The notes below the pieces were generated by a model. That model was given only the letters and a program-made list of their open reading frames with translations, made no database searches and was not told where the DNA came from. From Methylococcaceae bacterium (GTDB taxonomy: Bacteria; Pseudomonadota; Gammaproteobacteria; Methylococcales; Methylomonadaceae), in the NCBI GenBank assembly GCA_024636875.1, contig JAGXGJ010000083.1, positions 1-63,734 on the forward strand: a stretch of 63,734 bases of DNA. The letters run 5' to 3'. The translations under genes were made by a program, and so were the position numbers. This document shows positions 26,715 through 35,940 of this stretch, in pieces. How positions within the stretch are numbered: position 1 is the first letter of the stretch; each line of letters starts with the position of its first letter.

Positions 26715-28625
26715 ATGCTTGATTCGAGAAAATTATTATTTTCACAAAAAAGTAATTTGAAAAACTGGCTAAGGCACAAAGTACAAAGCACAAGTTTTAA
26801 AAAACTTGCTATTTATGCCTTGAGCCGGCTGATGGTTTTTTTTATCCTGAGTTTGCCAACTCAAGTGCTGTTTGCTGAAGGCATAATCAATACAATAAGC
26901 AATCTCATTACTGAAGATACCGCCAGCAAAAAAGCCGATCCAGACGGCCGTCCAGCGAGTTTGGCGGCTCAAATGATTGCCAATGAAAAAGCCAGTGCAG
27001 CTGGTGAAATCAACACTATTATCGCAGCAAAACATCACCCCTACCTATCTCAGCCGAATTTTCTAAATCGCACGGAAGATCTTGCAACACTTTATAAAAT
27101 GACGGATTACCAGTTGCTTTGGCTAGGCAATGCCCAGGCAAAGAAGACTATTGTCGAAGCGCTCAATTTATTGAATGACGCATCGGTGAGTGGTTTGAAT
27201 GCGGCAGATTATGACGCTTATACACTACACCAAAAACTACAGTCTGCCTTGAAGCTTGCGCCCGATAATTACAGGCAATTGGCGCTCTATGATACAGCCA
27301 TCAGTCTGTCTTTGTTGCGTCTTTTGCATGATTTGCATTATGGCCGGGTAAATCCACAGGGGATAAACTATAAACTCAAGTTAAGGGAAAAAAAGCTGAT
27401 TGATCTGCCTGCGCTGATTAAAACAAGCCTGACGCAAGGCACTCTTAGCCAGGTATCTCTGAAAGTAGAGCCGAAACTGCGCCAATATCAAAAGTTGAAA
27501 GCGGCGTTGGCCGCTTATCGCCTGTTTGCCGTGAAATTTCCGCATTTCGAGCTGATTATTGGAAAATCCATAAAGCCTGGCGACAATCTTCCGCAGCTTG
27601 AAAGACTGTGTGAATTTTTAATTTCAATAGGAGATTTGCCTGAAGAAAACAATGACAGTGGTGCTAAAAACTCCATTCGCTACACGGGCAACATCGTTGC
27701 AGCTGTTAAAAATTTTCAGCGACGGCATGGACTGAACGCAGACGGTGTAATCGGTAAAGGAACCGTGGCTGCCATCAACGTACCGTTAAGTCAAAGGGTT
27801 ATACAAATCGAATTGGCCATGGAAAGGCTGCGCTGGCTGCCTGAAATTGGCCCCGGCCCTTTTATCATCGTCAACATTCCCGCCTTTGAATTATGGGCGT
27901 TTGATGATATCAGTAAAACCGGTTCCAACATAACCAACATGCGGGTCGTTGTTGGTCAGGCAATGAAAAATGAAACGCCTGTGTTGATGGCAGAAATGCG
28001 TTTTATTGATTTTCAGCCCTACTGGAATGTGCCCTACAATATCGTAAAAAAAGAAATACTGCCCAAGTTAATACAAAACCCCGGTTATTTGGACAAGGAA
28101 AATATGGAGGTGGTTACTGCTTTTGGCAATGAGGCCAAAGCTGTTGCTTTTACCGGCTCATCCATTAGCGGGCTAAAGCAAGGTACGTTAAGAATCAGAC
28201 AGCGTCCAGGTAAAAAGAATGCACTGGGCCGGGTTAAGTTTATGTTTCCTAATAAAGAGAATGTCTATTTGCATGATACGCCTTCTCAAACCCTGTTTAG
28301 CAAATCACGGAGGGATTTCAGTCATGGCTGTGTACGGGTCGATAATCCTGAGGGTCTGGCTGAATTTGCGCTTAAAAACCAATGGAGCGCAGAAAAAATA
28401 CAACAAGCACTACAAACAAGAAAAACCCAACGGGTTATCTTGAAAAAATCAATCCCTGTATTGTTTTTTTATGTCACAGCATTTTTTGACCAGTATAATA
28501 ATCTGGTCTTTTACCCGGATATCTATGGTAATGATACGGTTTTGCTGGAAGCTCTTAAAAAGCCGGAGGATTTATCGGATCAGTCGATTTTTGTCAGCAC
28601 CAATAAAATACCGGTGATAAGATAA
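26715..28625 (+). CDS. ldtD: L,D-transpeptidase (YcbB/LdtD-like)
   Basis: About 636 residues from the ATG at 26715, chosen for an AAAGGTG site a few bases upstream; an earlier ATG at 26682 is possible. An N-terminal signal or anchor (LMVFFILSLPTQVLFA) precedes a scaffold region, a peptidoglycan-binding repeat (NFQRRHGLNADGVIGKGTV, about 345) and a YkuD catalytic domain with HDTP and SHGCVRVDNP (Cys near 550). It would form 3-3 cross-links in periplasmic peptidoglycan, as LdtD does. It is convergent with the mepK-like gene, the enzyme class that cleaves such cross-links. Confidence 0.9.
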   Translation: MLDSRKLLFSQKSNLKNWLRHKVQSTSFKKLAIYALSRLMVFFILSLPTQVLFAEGIINTISNLITEDTASKKADPDGRPASLAAQMIANEKASAAGEINTIIAAKHHPYLSQPNFLNRTEDLATLYKMTDYQLLWLGNAQAKKTIVEALNLLNDASVSGLNAADYDAYTLHQKLQSALKLAPDNYRQLALYDTAISLSLLRLLHDLHYGRVNPQGINYKLKLREKKLIDLPALIKTSLTQGTLSQVSLKVEPKLRQYQKLKAALAAYRLFAVKFPHFELIIGKSIKPGDNLPQLERLCEFLISIGDLPEENNDSGAKNSIRYTGNIVAAVKNFQRRHGLNADGVIGKGTVAAINVPLSQRVIQIELAMERLRWLPEIGPGPFIIVNIPAFELWAFDDISKTGSNITNMRVVVGQAMKNETPVLMAEMRFIDFQPYWNVPYNIVKKEILPKLIQNPGYLDKENMEVVTAFGNEAKAVAFTGSSISGLKQGTLRIRQRPGKKNALGRVKFMFPNKENVYLHDTPSQTLFSKSRRDFSHGCVRVDNPEGLAEFALKNQWSAEKIQQALQTRKTQRVILKKSIPVLFFYVTAFFDQYNNLVFYPDIYGNDTVLLEALKKPEDLSDQSIFVSTNKIPVIR

Positions 28626-28656
28626 CTGGCCTGGTAGAGGCTCGATGTGTGCGCTT

Positions 28657-29361
28657 CTACCAGGTTCTGAAATCACCTGTATCCATGTGGACAAAATTAC
28701 TGCCGGGATAATAACCCACACCTCCACGCGCCATCGCCACTGCCACTTTTCTGATCGTGTTGATTTGAACGCCTTCAACCCGAATGTCAATAGCCCTGCC
28801 CTGCATATGCAAGCTATGTTCTGCGACCCCATGGCCCTGTTTGCGCAACAGGGCGTTGGTTAACGGAGAACGATAACCGGAGACGATATGAAAGGGCTTT
28901 TTGACGCCAAGAGTCTGTTTCAGATCGAATAACTGATCCAGTAATGCAGTATCAATAGGGTGAATATCATCGGTACGGTAGTCGCGAAGCAGGTAATTGA
29001 TTTCTTGCAGCGCATCTTTAATGTAACTTCCCTGCTCAAAATAGGTTAACTTTAACTTATCTCCGGTATGTATATTATGCAGGTTCAGCATTTTGTGTGC
29101 AGAGTCACCAAACGGTCCTGCCGGAGATGAAGTATGTTTTGCCAACTTATGAGAGTAATGATGCCGTGAGTGGCTGCGGCCAGGATGTGCGTTACTGTGT
29201 CTGTGCCGGCCTGGATAGATGACATGTCGAACCGCCGCTGTTGCAACCCCGGACCCGCTAATTGCCAGCAAGGATCCATAAGCCAACTGTTTCAAAAACT
29301 TGCGTCTTGATGCAACAGCGCTTTCTTCATCAATTGTGGTTTTTAATATATGTTCGTTCAT
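28657..29361 (-). CDS. mepK: MepK-like peptidoglycan endopeptidase (DUF882/YcbK)
   Basis: A 234-residue protein with an N-terminal SRRKFLKQLAYGSLLAISGS, a twin-arginine-like signal also seen in E. coli MepK. A His/Ser-rich linker (about 50-75) is followed by the DUF882 catalytic domain: HIVSGYRSPLTN (about 160), HSLHMQGRAIDIR (His and Asp metal ligands, about 180) and GGVGYYPGSNFVHMDTG (last His). The enzyme is a zinc endopeptidase that cuts 3-3 (mDAP-mDAP) and 3-4 cross-links. It faces the LdtD-like gene, so synthesis and cleavage enzymes are paired. PmrA-like boxes lie 47-84 bases upstream. Confidence 0.9.
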   Translation of the reverse strand: MNEHILKTTIDEESAVASRRKFLKQLAYGSLLAISGSGVATAAVRHVIYPGRHRHSNAHPGRSHSRHHYSHKLAKHTSSPAGPFGDSAHKMLNLHNIHTGDKLKLTYFEQGSYIKDALQEINYLLRDYRTDDIHPIDTALLDQLFDLKQTLGVKKPFHIVSGYRSPLTNALLRKQGHGVAEHSLHMQGRAIDIRVEGVQINTIRKVAVAMARGGVGYYPGSNFVHMDTGDFRTW

Positions 29362-29407
29362 GGTTCTATCTCGGGTAACGCTTTTGTACTATTTTGCACC
29401 ACGAAAT

Positions 29408-29445
29408 CTTAATTTAATCTTAAGAAGCCTTAATTTAAGCTTAAA
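29408..29445. promoter_or_regulatory. Four CTTAA half-sites resembling two PmrA/BasR boxes
   Basis: CTTAAT-N5-CTTAAG (29408-29424) is followed by CTTAAT-N5-CTTAAA (29429-29445). Half-sites start at 29408, 29419, 29429 and 29440, spaced 11, 10 and 11 bases, about one DNA turn each. This matches the known PmrA-family consensus (CTTAAK, N5, CTTAAK). The sites lie upstream of mepK (minus strand) and also upstream of a small plus-strand frame. Binding is inferred; no pmrA gene is in the window. Confidence 0.6.
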
Positions 29446-29534
29446 TGGATATTTAATAGCTACAAATATCTAACGGAAAAATGAGTCGGACAAACACTTA
29501 AATCTCGTTCATTATCAGGAGGATGAAACCGATC

Positions 29535-29645
29535 ATGGATACAAACGACTTTAAAATCCCGGAACAATTGGAAGTGTTTAACAGGTACGACGTTACCAGT
29601 GTAGTAGTTATTGCACTATTTGTAAATCAGCTTATTGGATGTTGA
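29535..29645 (+). CDS. Hypothetical 36-residue ORF
   Basis: ATG is preceded by AGGAGG (29517-29522), about 12 bases upstream, a slightly long but strong site. The product is MDTNDFKIPEQLEVFNRYDV, then TSVVVIALFVNQLIGC, with a hydrophilic start and a hydrophobic end. No family was recognised. It could be a real small membrane peptide or the N-terminal relic of a decayed gene, since coding-like sequence reappears at 29717. Confidence is low. Confidence 0.3.
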   Translation: MDTNDFKIPEQLEVFNRYDVTSVVVIALFVNQLIGC

Positions 29646-29716
29646 CGCATCATAAGACTGAGAGTTGTAGCCGGAATGACATAAGCCTTTGCCTGAACGA
29701 TATGCAGGAATTATGA

Positions 29717-29830
29717 GATTCACATACCATTCTGCGAGAAGCCGCATCGCTTTTTGAATTTACGCGTATTGGAATTCCCTTGGGCTATCTCAATCTATTG
29801 GTATACTGGGCCTGGTTCTGCTATGGGTAA
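29717..29830 (+). pseudogene. Transporter C-terminal relic
   Basis: A 37-codon open stretch without a start reads REAASLFEFTRIGIPLGYLN, then LLVYWAWFCYG and a stop. The FEFTRIGIPL-plus-hydrophobic-end pattern recalls the last helix of ArsB/NhaD or SLC13-type ion transporters. No upstream part of such a gene remains except possibly the small frame at 29535. The assignment rests on a short match. Confidence 0.3.
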
Positions 29831-29874
29831 ATCTGATTCCTGCAAATTGCAGCAGTAAGAACCTTACACCGCTA

Positions 29875-31182
29875 ATGGATGACATAGACATGAGCAAAAA
29901 AAACATTAAACCATCGACCTATGTAATTGAAGTCAAAACACTATCGGATAGAATCGTCAAAGCGCAGCAGCCTATCCGGATTCTCGATGCCATTAAATGG
30001 GATGACACTATCAAACAGGACTTTTTTAAAGGTAATTGCCAAAAACCGCCCGCAGTAACAACCGGATATTATCAAAATCGTCCATTAGGCTTTGATCCTG
30101 ATGAGAAAAAAGACGAGTTTTATCAGATTGAGCGTGATCTGGTACGTAAACTGGGTCAACTCAATCCGCTTAGCGTTATCATGCGCAGGATTTGCCGCGA
30201 ATATCAAGATGTTGTGCGTATGCTTGAGGCCAGAGGAACGCCGATGTTTTCCAATATTTCGCAGGAATTGTACGGTTCTTCCCAGGATGTTTTTCATGTA
30301 GGCGACCCGACCATTGCCAGTCTTGGCAGTATGATGGAAGAAACCTTGTCACAACTCTTGCAACTGGATTTATTAACCGAAGAACCCAAGACCATTTGTG
30401 CGGCTGATGCAGTCGCCATCCTCAACGAAAAAATAGAATCCATGTTTCCAGATGACGGTCTACGCGCAATGATTAGCGATGGCATTCTTTCCGATGCCGC
30501 AGCCGGCACCGATTACATCAAATTGCGCGCGGATGCCTTATTTAATATGCGTGATCTGCGTGCGCTTGAAGTTCACGAAATATGGGTGCATTTAGGTACT
30601 ACATTGAATGGTATGGCCCAGCCTTATTGCACTTTTCTTGGCAAAGGTCCGCCTTCTGCCACTATTACGCAAGAAGGATTGGCGGTATTGATGGAAATAT
30701 TGACCTTCAGTTCTACTCCCAATCGGCTCATGCGCCTGATTAACCGGGTTCGCGCCATTACACTGACTGAAGAAGGCGCGGATTTTATGGACATATTTGC
30801 TTTCTTCAAGGACAAGGGACTTGATGACGAAGAAAACTACACGCTCAGCAGCCGCGTATTCAGAGGCAGCAGCCCGGATGGCCTGCCGTTTACCAAAGAC
30901 CTGACTTATATCAAGGGCTTCGTCCTCACTTATAATTTCATGCGTTTGGCTGTAAGCAAAGGCAAGCCGGATAGAATTCCATTGTTGTTCTGCGGTAAGA
31001 CCATGATCGAGGATATGAAAGTGCTGGTTGATCTGGTAGAAGAAGGCACAGTAATAGCACCTCGATTTTTGCCCCCGCAGTTCAGGGATCTGATGGGATT
31101 GTCATCCTGGCTAAGTTTCAGCCGCTTCATATCATCGCTTAATTTTCGGCAACTGGAGCAGGATTACGCCAATATACTGTGA
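29875..31182 (+). CDS. DUF1704 / QEGLA-motif protein (MATCAP-like metallopeptidase)
   Basis: A 435-residue soluble protein. It holds the HEXXXH motif HEIWVH (about 226) and the QEGLA sequence TITQEGLAVL (about 262), the zinc-site signature of DUF1704, whose eukaryotic members include the tubulin tyrosine carboxypeptidases MATCAP1/2. Bacterial members are often annotated as flavohemoglobin expression-modulating proteins, but their substrate is unknown. The middle has AGTDYIKLRADALFNMRDLR and the end FVLTYNFMRLAVSKGKPDR, both family-like. A second possible start lies at 29890. The DUF4186 gene follows after 29 bases and is probably cotranscribed. Confidence 0.82.
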   Translation: MDDIDMSKKNIKPSTYVIEVKTLSDRIVKAQQPIRILDAIKWDDTIKQDFFKGNCQKPPAVTTGYYQNRPLGFDPDEKKDEFYQIERDLVRKLGQLNPLSVIMRRICREYQDVVRMLEARGTPMFSNISQELYGSSQDVFHVGDPTIASLGSMMEETLSQLLQLDLLTEEPKTICAADAVAILNEKIESMFPDDGLRAMISDGILSDAAAGTDYIKLRADALFNMRDLRALEVHEIWVHLGTTLNGMAQPYCTFLGKGPPSATITQEGLAVLMEILTFSSTPNRLMRLINRVRAITLTEEGADFMDIFAFFKDKGLDDEENYTLSSRVFRGSSPDGLPFTKDLTYIKGFVLTYNFMRLAVSKGKPDRIPLLFCGKTMIEDMKVLVDLVEEGTVIAPRFLPPQFRDLMGLSSWLSFSRFISSLNFRQLEQDYANIL

Positions 31183-31211
31183 TAGATTCAAGCTAAAGCG
31201 GTTTATCTAAT

Positions 31212-31574
31212 ATGAGAGAATTAGACGAAGTCTTTGCCGCACTGTCAAAATCCGCATTCCGCAGCAAATTCCACCTGCAAGGCAAGGATATTGTGTATCT
31301 GCATACCAGGGGCCTGCCGACGGTTATCGAACATGCCAAAGACTTTGTCAAAAAACGTCTGACGTCCGCAGCACCAGTAAATGACGGCAAACAAACACCT
31401 TTTCGTGGGCATCCGGTTTTTGTGGCGCAGCATGCGACCGCCTGCTGCTGCCGGGGTTGTCTGGAAAAATGGCACAGGATTCCCAGAGGCCGCCTTCTGA
31501 CTTCGGACGAGGAAGCTTACATCGTCAAGGTTCTTGAAAGGTGGCTGGGTGAAGAAATGCGCAAATCATTATGA
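31212..31574 (+). CDS. DUF4186 family protein
   Basis: A 120-residue protein with FRSKFHLQGKDIVYL near the start, NDGKQTPFRGHPVFVAQHAT in the middle and CCCRGCLEKWHRIPRGRLLT towards the end, the hallmark blocks of DUF4186. The Cys-rich CCCRGC-KWH segment and the two His of GHPVF and QHAT could bind a metal, but no activity is known. It follows the DUF1704 gene closely on the same strand. Confidence 0.85.
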   Translation: MRELDEVFAALSKSAFRSKFHLQGKDIVYLHTRGLPTVIEHAKDFVKKRLTSAAPVNDGKQTPFRGHPVFVAQHATACCCRGCLEKWHRIPRGRLLTSDEEAYIVKVLERWLGEEMRKSL

Positions 31575-31699
31575 AGAGCAAGTATCAAGCTTATCCTGGG
31601 GCAAATTAATCGAGTCCGGCGCTTTGATTTGCTGGTAACTGCCTGAACGGGATTTGAGATGGGGGCAGCGGTATGTTTAATTTTTTAAATTTTGACAGG

Positions 31700-33181
31700 T
31701 CATTCCTTGTCCAGCAAATTTTCTAATAAAAATGGATCGTCGAAATGGCGTCTGCCGATGAAAGCGATTGCGTGCGTACCCCATTGCCGCATGGCTCCAG
31801 GGCTCTCGACGCCGTATGGCCAAAGTAGAAAACGTTCGGCGCGCTCACTGGCATCGATAACGCCGTCCTCGCCGAACAGGCTGCGCTTTGCACCATTAGG
31901 CACAGGCAAAGCGCGCAGGTGTTTTAAATCATGGAATACATAGCTGCGATCTGCCGCCTCGACATTATCATCTATGAATGAAACTTGTTGCAGGTAATGG
32001 GTACGGCTTTGTAAACGCAGCAGCAGGCGGCGACCGGGCGTAATCGTGGCTATGGATTTAGGACTTAACACCGGTTCGGCGCCGTCTTTCGGCGTTATCG
32101 CCCGGTATCCATGGCCCGGAAACAACAGATAATAGCAACCGCAAGCATGAATGCTGTCGAAAGCGATAGGAACACCTTCAGGATTTAGCGTAACGCGCCA
32201 GATGATACTATCCAGAGGCCCGCCGTATAAATCCAGCTTGCCGGTTTTTTCACGCGCCGGCAGCCAGATCTGATAGATCAATTGCAGCACCACCCTGCCC
32301 TGCCAACGGGCATATCCATGTGCGACATAAACCACCGGTAGCTTGATGTCAATCCGTGGTTGTCCCTCGTTGTCCAAACCCGTGCTGCCTATTTTATCGT
32401 TATCGTTGCGGGTATCGATTTCCCATACGGGAGCGAAATGCTGCAACAATCGCTGCAATTGCAAGGTAGTGAGGGACGGAATCGCCAACGGGTTATCGTA
32501 AGCTGGCCTGAGCATTGCGGCAATTTGTTCAGCCGTTAATGGCTCGGTGTGCGGTGGACTGTAGCGCAAAAGCTTGCCTTGCTGCGGCAGTTTTTCCAGC
32601 GGAATTTTGAAGCTGGCGTCCAGTTTCCGGTGCAAATTCTCGATGCCAACTGCGGCTGGGTAACGCATCAACAGATATACGCCGACAACACGCTTCCAGG
32701 TTTGATAAGCGTCGGGAACTTGAGCCTGTGCCAAAAGCCTTTTCTTGTGTTCAGGTGTGTGTAAACTGAGTTTGTTCAGGCGCTTGCCGCATTGTTCCAA
32801 AGCTTGCTCAAGGGAATAACCACCAGGTATTTTCGAAACCAGCCGCTGCCTGGATAAAGCGGGCAAATTGGAAAACTCAAGCTTTTTAGCCGTTGCATCG
32901 AGTTGCCGCATTTGTTCCAGCCATTCAGCAAAGGTGCTGTGTGATGTCGCCCGCTCGCTCATAGAGGCCAGAAAGCGGTTGACTCTGAGCTGAGGAAAGC
33001 CGTCGATACGCTCAGTTCCCGGATCATTTATATCGTATTCATCCAGCGAGGACTCAATATTTTCAAGCCAACCCAGACACATGGCGTCTTCGCCTGTCAG
33101 CGAAGAATCGGAATATGGTCTTAGTACCGAACACCCTTGAATTATGAGAACCAGGCAACAGACAATCGCAGAATACCGCAT
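31700..33181 (-). CDS. Uncharacterised lipoprotein, 493 residues
   Basis: The start at 33181 (MRYSAIVCCLVLIIQGCSVL) gives a signal peptide with a lipobox-like IIQGC, so Cys about 17 is likely lipidated; the frame is open further upstream. No known domain was recognised. Helical N-terminal residues (about 30-170) are followed by a region with LPVVYVAHGYARWQGRVVLQ, LIYQIWLP and DSIHACGCYYLLFPGHGYRA (about 355), which looks enzymatic or ligand-binding. It ends DDPFLLENLLDKE. It stands alone between DUF4186 and wrbA genes. Confidence 0.8.
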   Translation of the reverse strand: MRYSAIVCCLVLIIQGCSVLRPYSDSSLTGEDAMCLGWLENIESSLDEYDINDPGTERIDGFPQLRVNRFLASMSERATSHSTFAEWLEQMRQLDATAKKLEFSNLPALSRQRLVSKIPGGYSLEQALEQCGKRLNKLSLHTPEHKKRLLAQAQVPDAYQTWKRVVGVYLLMRYPAAVGIENLHRKLDASFKIPLEKLPQQGKLLRYSPPHTEPLTAEQIAAMLRPAYDNPLAIPSLTTLQLQRLLQHFAPVWEIDTRNDNDKIGSTGLDNEGQPRIDIKLPVVYVAHGYARWQGRVVLQLIYQIWLPAREKTGKLDLYGGPLDSIIWRVTLNPEGVPIAFDSIHACGCYYLLFPGHGYRAITPKDGAEPVLSPKSIATITPGRRLLLRLQSRTHYLQQVSFIDDNVEAADRSYVFHDLKHLRALPVPNGAKRSLFGEDGVIDASERAERFLLWPYGVESPGAMRQWGTHAIAFIGRRHFDDPFLLENLLDKE

Positions 33182-33306
33182 GCATTTTACTCTTGAAGAA
33201 ATGAATCCTGGGCAAACACTTATAGGCGTCGCGTCCCTTGTGCCGCGACGTCTTCGCGGCACCGGGGCATCAATGTGGATTTTATTGTCCTCTCCAGGGG
33301 CGGTTG

Positions 33307-33909
33307 TTAAGCTGATTGTTTCCTAGCCACTTCCGCAACGTGGGCGCCCTGAAAACGGGCGATTTTTATTTCGTTCTCTGACGGTTGACGGCTGCCATCT
33401 GCACCAGCAAGTGTGCTGGCTCCATAAGGTGATCCGCCGGTGATTTCACTCATGTTTATGATCTCCTGGCAGGAATAGGGAACGCCTACGATGATCATGC
33501 CGTGATGTAACAAGGTCGTATGAAACGAAGTGATCGTGGTTTCCTGTCCACCGTGCTGCGTGGCGGTGGACGTAAACACGCTGCCCACCTTGCCAATCAG
33601 GCTGCCGTTCAGCCACAATCGGCCGGTCTGGTCGAGAAAATTGCGCATCTGCGCGCACATGTTGCCAAAACGTGTCGGTGTACCAAATATAATGGCGTCG
33701 TAGTCCGGCAATTCATCCACCGTTGCGACCGGAGCCTCCTGATCTAGCTTGGCACCGGCCTTTCTTGCCACCTCTTCCGGCACGAGATCAGGCACGCGAT
33801 TGATGGCGACCTCGCTGCCTTCGACGCTGCGCGCGCCTTCAGCCACCGCTTTCGCCATGGTTTCGATGTGGCCATACATGCTGTAGTAAAGAACAAGAAT
33901 TTTTGTCAT
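33307..33909 (-). CDS. wrbA: NAD(P)H:quinone oxidoreductase WrbA
   Basis: A 200-residue flavodoxin-like protein with [20 protein letters not shown] (FMN phosphate loop, about 6), [19 protein letters not shown] (about 78), [14 protein letters not shown] (about 112) and [17 protein letters not shown] (about 160). These define type IV quinone oxidoreductase WrbA. It carries out two-electron reduction of quinones in the cytoplasm and limits oxidative stress. An AGGAGG site lies upstream of the ATG. It is monocistronic. Confidence 0.95.
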   Translation of the reverse strand: MTKILVLYYSMYGHIETMAKAVAEGARSVEGSEVAINRVPDLVPEEVARKAGAKLDQEAPVATVDELPDYDAIIFGTPTRFGNMCAQMRNFLDQTGRLWLNGSLIGKVGSVFTSTATQHGGQETTITSFHTTLLHHGMIIVGVPYSCQEIINMSEITGGSPYGASTLAGADGSRQPSENEIKIARFQGAHVAEVARKQSA

Positions 33910-34446
33910 CTTATACCTCCTGCTTGTGGGTGGTCATGCGGTGGACCTGACAAGTGATAATCCGGTTCCGTAAACTTATTTTATAAAATATCAACAATCC
34001 AGTTGAATCGCAATCCGTATAAGTACTTGCCAAATACTAAATACTAATGGAACAGGGCCGCAGAGCGGATTAGACGCGCAAACATCAAGCACTCCAGCTA
34101 TTGGCCAGTGTCCTGACCCGCCCATTAATGCTAGTATATGTCAAATTTTATGCATTTATTCACTCTATGACCGGACGTTAACCGGTCAGCAGCGTCAATT
34201 CATCAATACCATCAAGGTTGAACGCAGAATAGATTCAATTTTTTAAATTAATCCGGCAATATTTTTGATAACAAAAGGCCTGGTCAATTAATGAATCAGC
34301 CAAAGTTGGGTATAATGAAAAACCATTGGAATTCCGTCATTAGCTAGTCAAAATAGTACTGCTATTTTCAAGCACATTGGCTATTTGAAAAGATGAAATA
34401 TGTTTTTTGATACAGTCTCTAAAATAAATATTTATAAAAAAATAAA
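33910..34446. other. Intergenic region between wrbA and DUF2254 gene
   Basis: 537 bases with promoters for the two divergent genes. It becomes very AT-rich towards the DUF2254 start. No RNA, repeat or clear operator was recognised. Confidence 0.4.
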
Positions 34447-35772
34447 ATGTTAACCAGGCTGATCCATTATTGGGAATTTCTACGCAATAGCTATTGGCTT
34501 GTGCCAGCAATAATGTTACTGACCGTTATTGGGGGTTCCTATGGCTTGCTGGCAGTTGATGCACATTTAGATCTAAATCAGTATCGAGGTCTAGGCTGGC
34601 TGGTTTTTTCCACATCTGAGGGCGCACGAGCTGTACTATCCACGATCGCCGCCTCTACATTTGCAGCGGCCACTCTGACCTTTTCCGTCACCATGGTCAC
34701 GCTGAGCCTGACCAGTTCTCAGTTTGGTCCCAGGTTACTGCGTAATTTTTTACGCGATACCCTAAATCAATTTACATTCGGTGCGTTTATTGCAACCTTT
34801 ATTTACTGTCTGCTTATTATGCGGGGGTTGGTGGCGAATAGTGGTCGTATTCCGAACATTTCAGTAAGCCTTTCTATTTTAATGGTGCTTTTTGATGCGG
34901 CACTCTTCATAAGTTTCATCAGTCATCTGACTTCGTCGATTCGGGTAGAACACATAACAGCTTCAATAGGAAATGAACTCATTGATGCTATCAAGAGGCT
35001 TTTACCCGACGAATTTTCCGATCCTTATTGTAGCGTTTGCTATGATAACCCGATTTTTGACCAGCCTCCAAGCGTTATTCGAGCAATAAAATCCGGGTAT
35101 GTTCAAGCAATAAATGCCGAAGCGCTTCAATCCCTTGCAGATAGTGAGGAGATCACCATCAAGTTACTTTGTCAACCCGGACAATTTATTATCCCGAAAA
35201 CCCCTATCGCAGAAGTCTGGCCGCCAATCGAGTCAGAGACAGATATTGACAAACACATCTGCTCAGGTTTTCTTCTGGGCAATGAACCGAGTGCCGAGCA
35301 AGACATTGAGTTTACCATACGCCAGTTAGTGCAGATTGCCGCAAGAGCATTGTCTCCAAGTATCAATGATCCCTTTACTGCGATGGCATGCATTGACTAT
35401 TTAGGAATCGGACTGGCCGCTATAGCAGGCCGGGATTTGCCGGCAGCCCGGATAAGCAACAAACAGGGCAGGCTTTTATTAATCAAAAAAAATTTAACAT
35501 TCCTGAGCATCTGCGATGCCTGTTTTACTATCATCCGACAAATGAGCAACGACAACCCACCGGTAGTCATTTATCTGCTTGAAACCTTGAGCCAGCTTGC
35601 TGCCATTGTGAAACGCCAGGAAGACCGGGAAGCAGTATTACAAACTGCTAAACTGACTGTAAATTCCGCCATCGGGAAATGCGAGATGGACTATGACCGG
35701 CGAGCGATCTTGCAGCGATTTGAACAAGTTGAAACTACTCTTGAACTTAATTTTATTAGCAGGTCAAGCTGA
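34447..35772 (+). CDS. DUF2254 inner-membrane protein
   Basis: A 441-residue protein with about four N-terminal membrane segments (about 18-40, 65-90, 112-135, 150-170) and a soluble C-terminal half. The family blocks are TFAAATLTFSVTMVTLSLTS, SQFGPRLLRNFLRD (about 92) and ALSPSINDPFTAMACIDYLG (about 305). The family role is unknown, although the layout suggests a channel or sensor. It is followed 168 bases later on the same strand by an MscS-type channel. No ribosome site is obvious before the ATG. Confidence 0.88.
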   Translation: MLTRLIHYWEFLRNSYWLVPAIMLLTVIGGSYGLLAVDAHLDLNQYRGLGWLVFSTSEGARAVLSTIAASTFAAATLTFSVTMVTLSLTSSQFGPRLLRNFLRDTLNQFTFGAFIATFIYCLLIMRGLVANSGRIPNISVSLSILMVLFDAALFISFISHLTSSIRVEHITASIGNELIDAIKRLLPDEFSDPYCSVCYDNPIFDQPPSVIRAIKSGYVQAINAEALQSLADSEEITIKLLCQPGQFIIPKTPIAEVWPPIESETDIDKHICSGFLLGNEPSAEQDIEFTIRQLVQIAARALSPSINDPFTAMACIDYLGIGLAAIAGRDLPAARISNKQGRLLLIKKNLTFLSICDACFTIIRQMSNDNPPVVIYLLETLSQLAAIVKRQEDREAVLQTAKLTVNSAIGKCEMDYDRRAILQRFEQVETTLELNFISRSS

Positions 35773-35940
35773 ACCGAACCGGAAATTAAAATACGGTTAG
35801 TGGGCATATTTTGGGCTGGTTATCCTCGACGCTGATTCGAAGCTTGTGAAATTTGATAAGCTATTGTCACCTCCTTACATAATTGTCGTGGTCCATGCTG
35901 GTATGACGGTAACTCGACAATCTGATACCTTGGCTGAATT

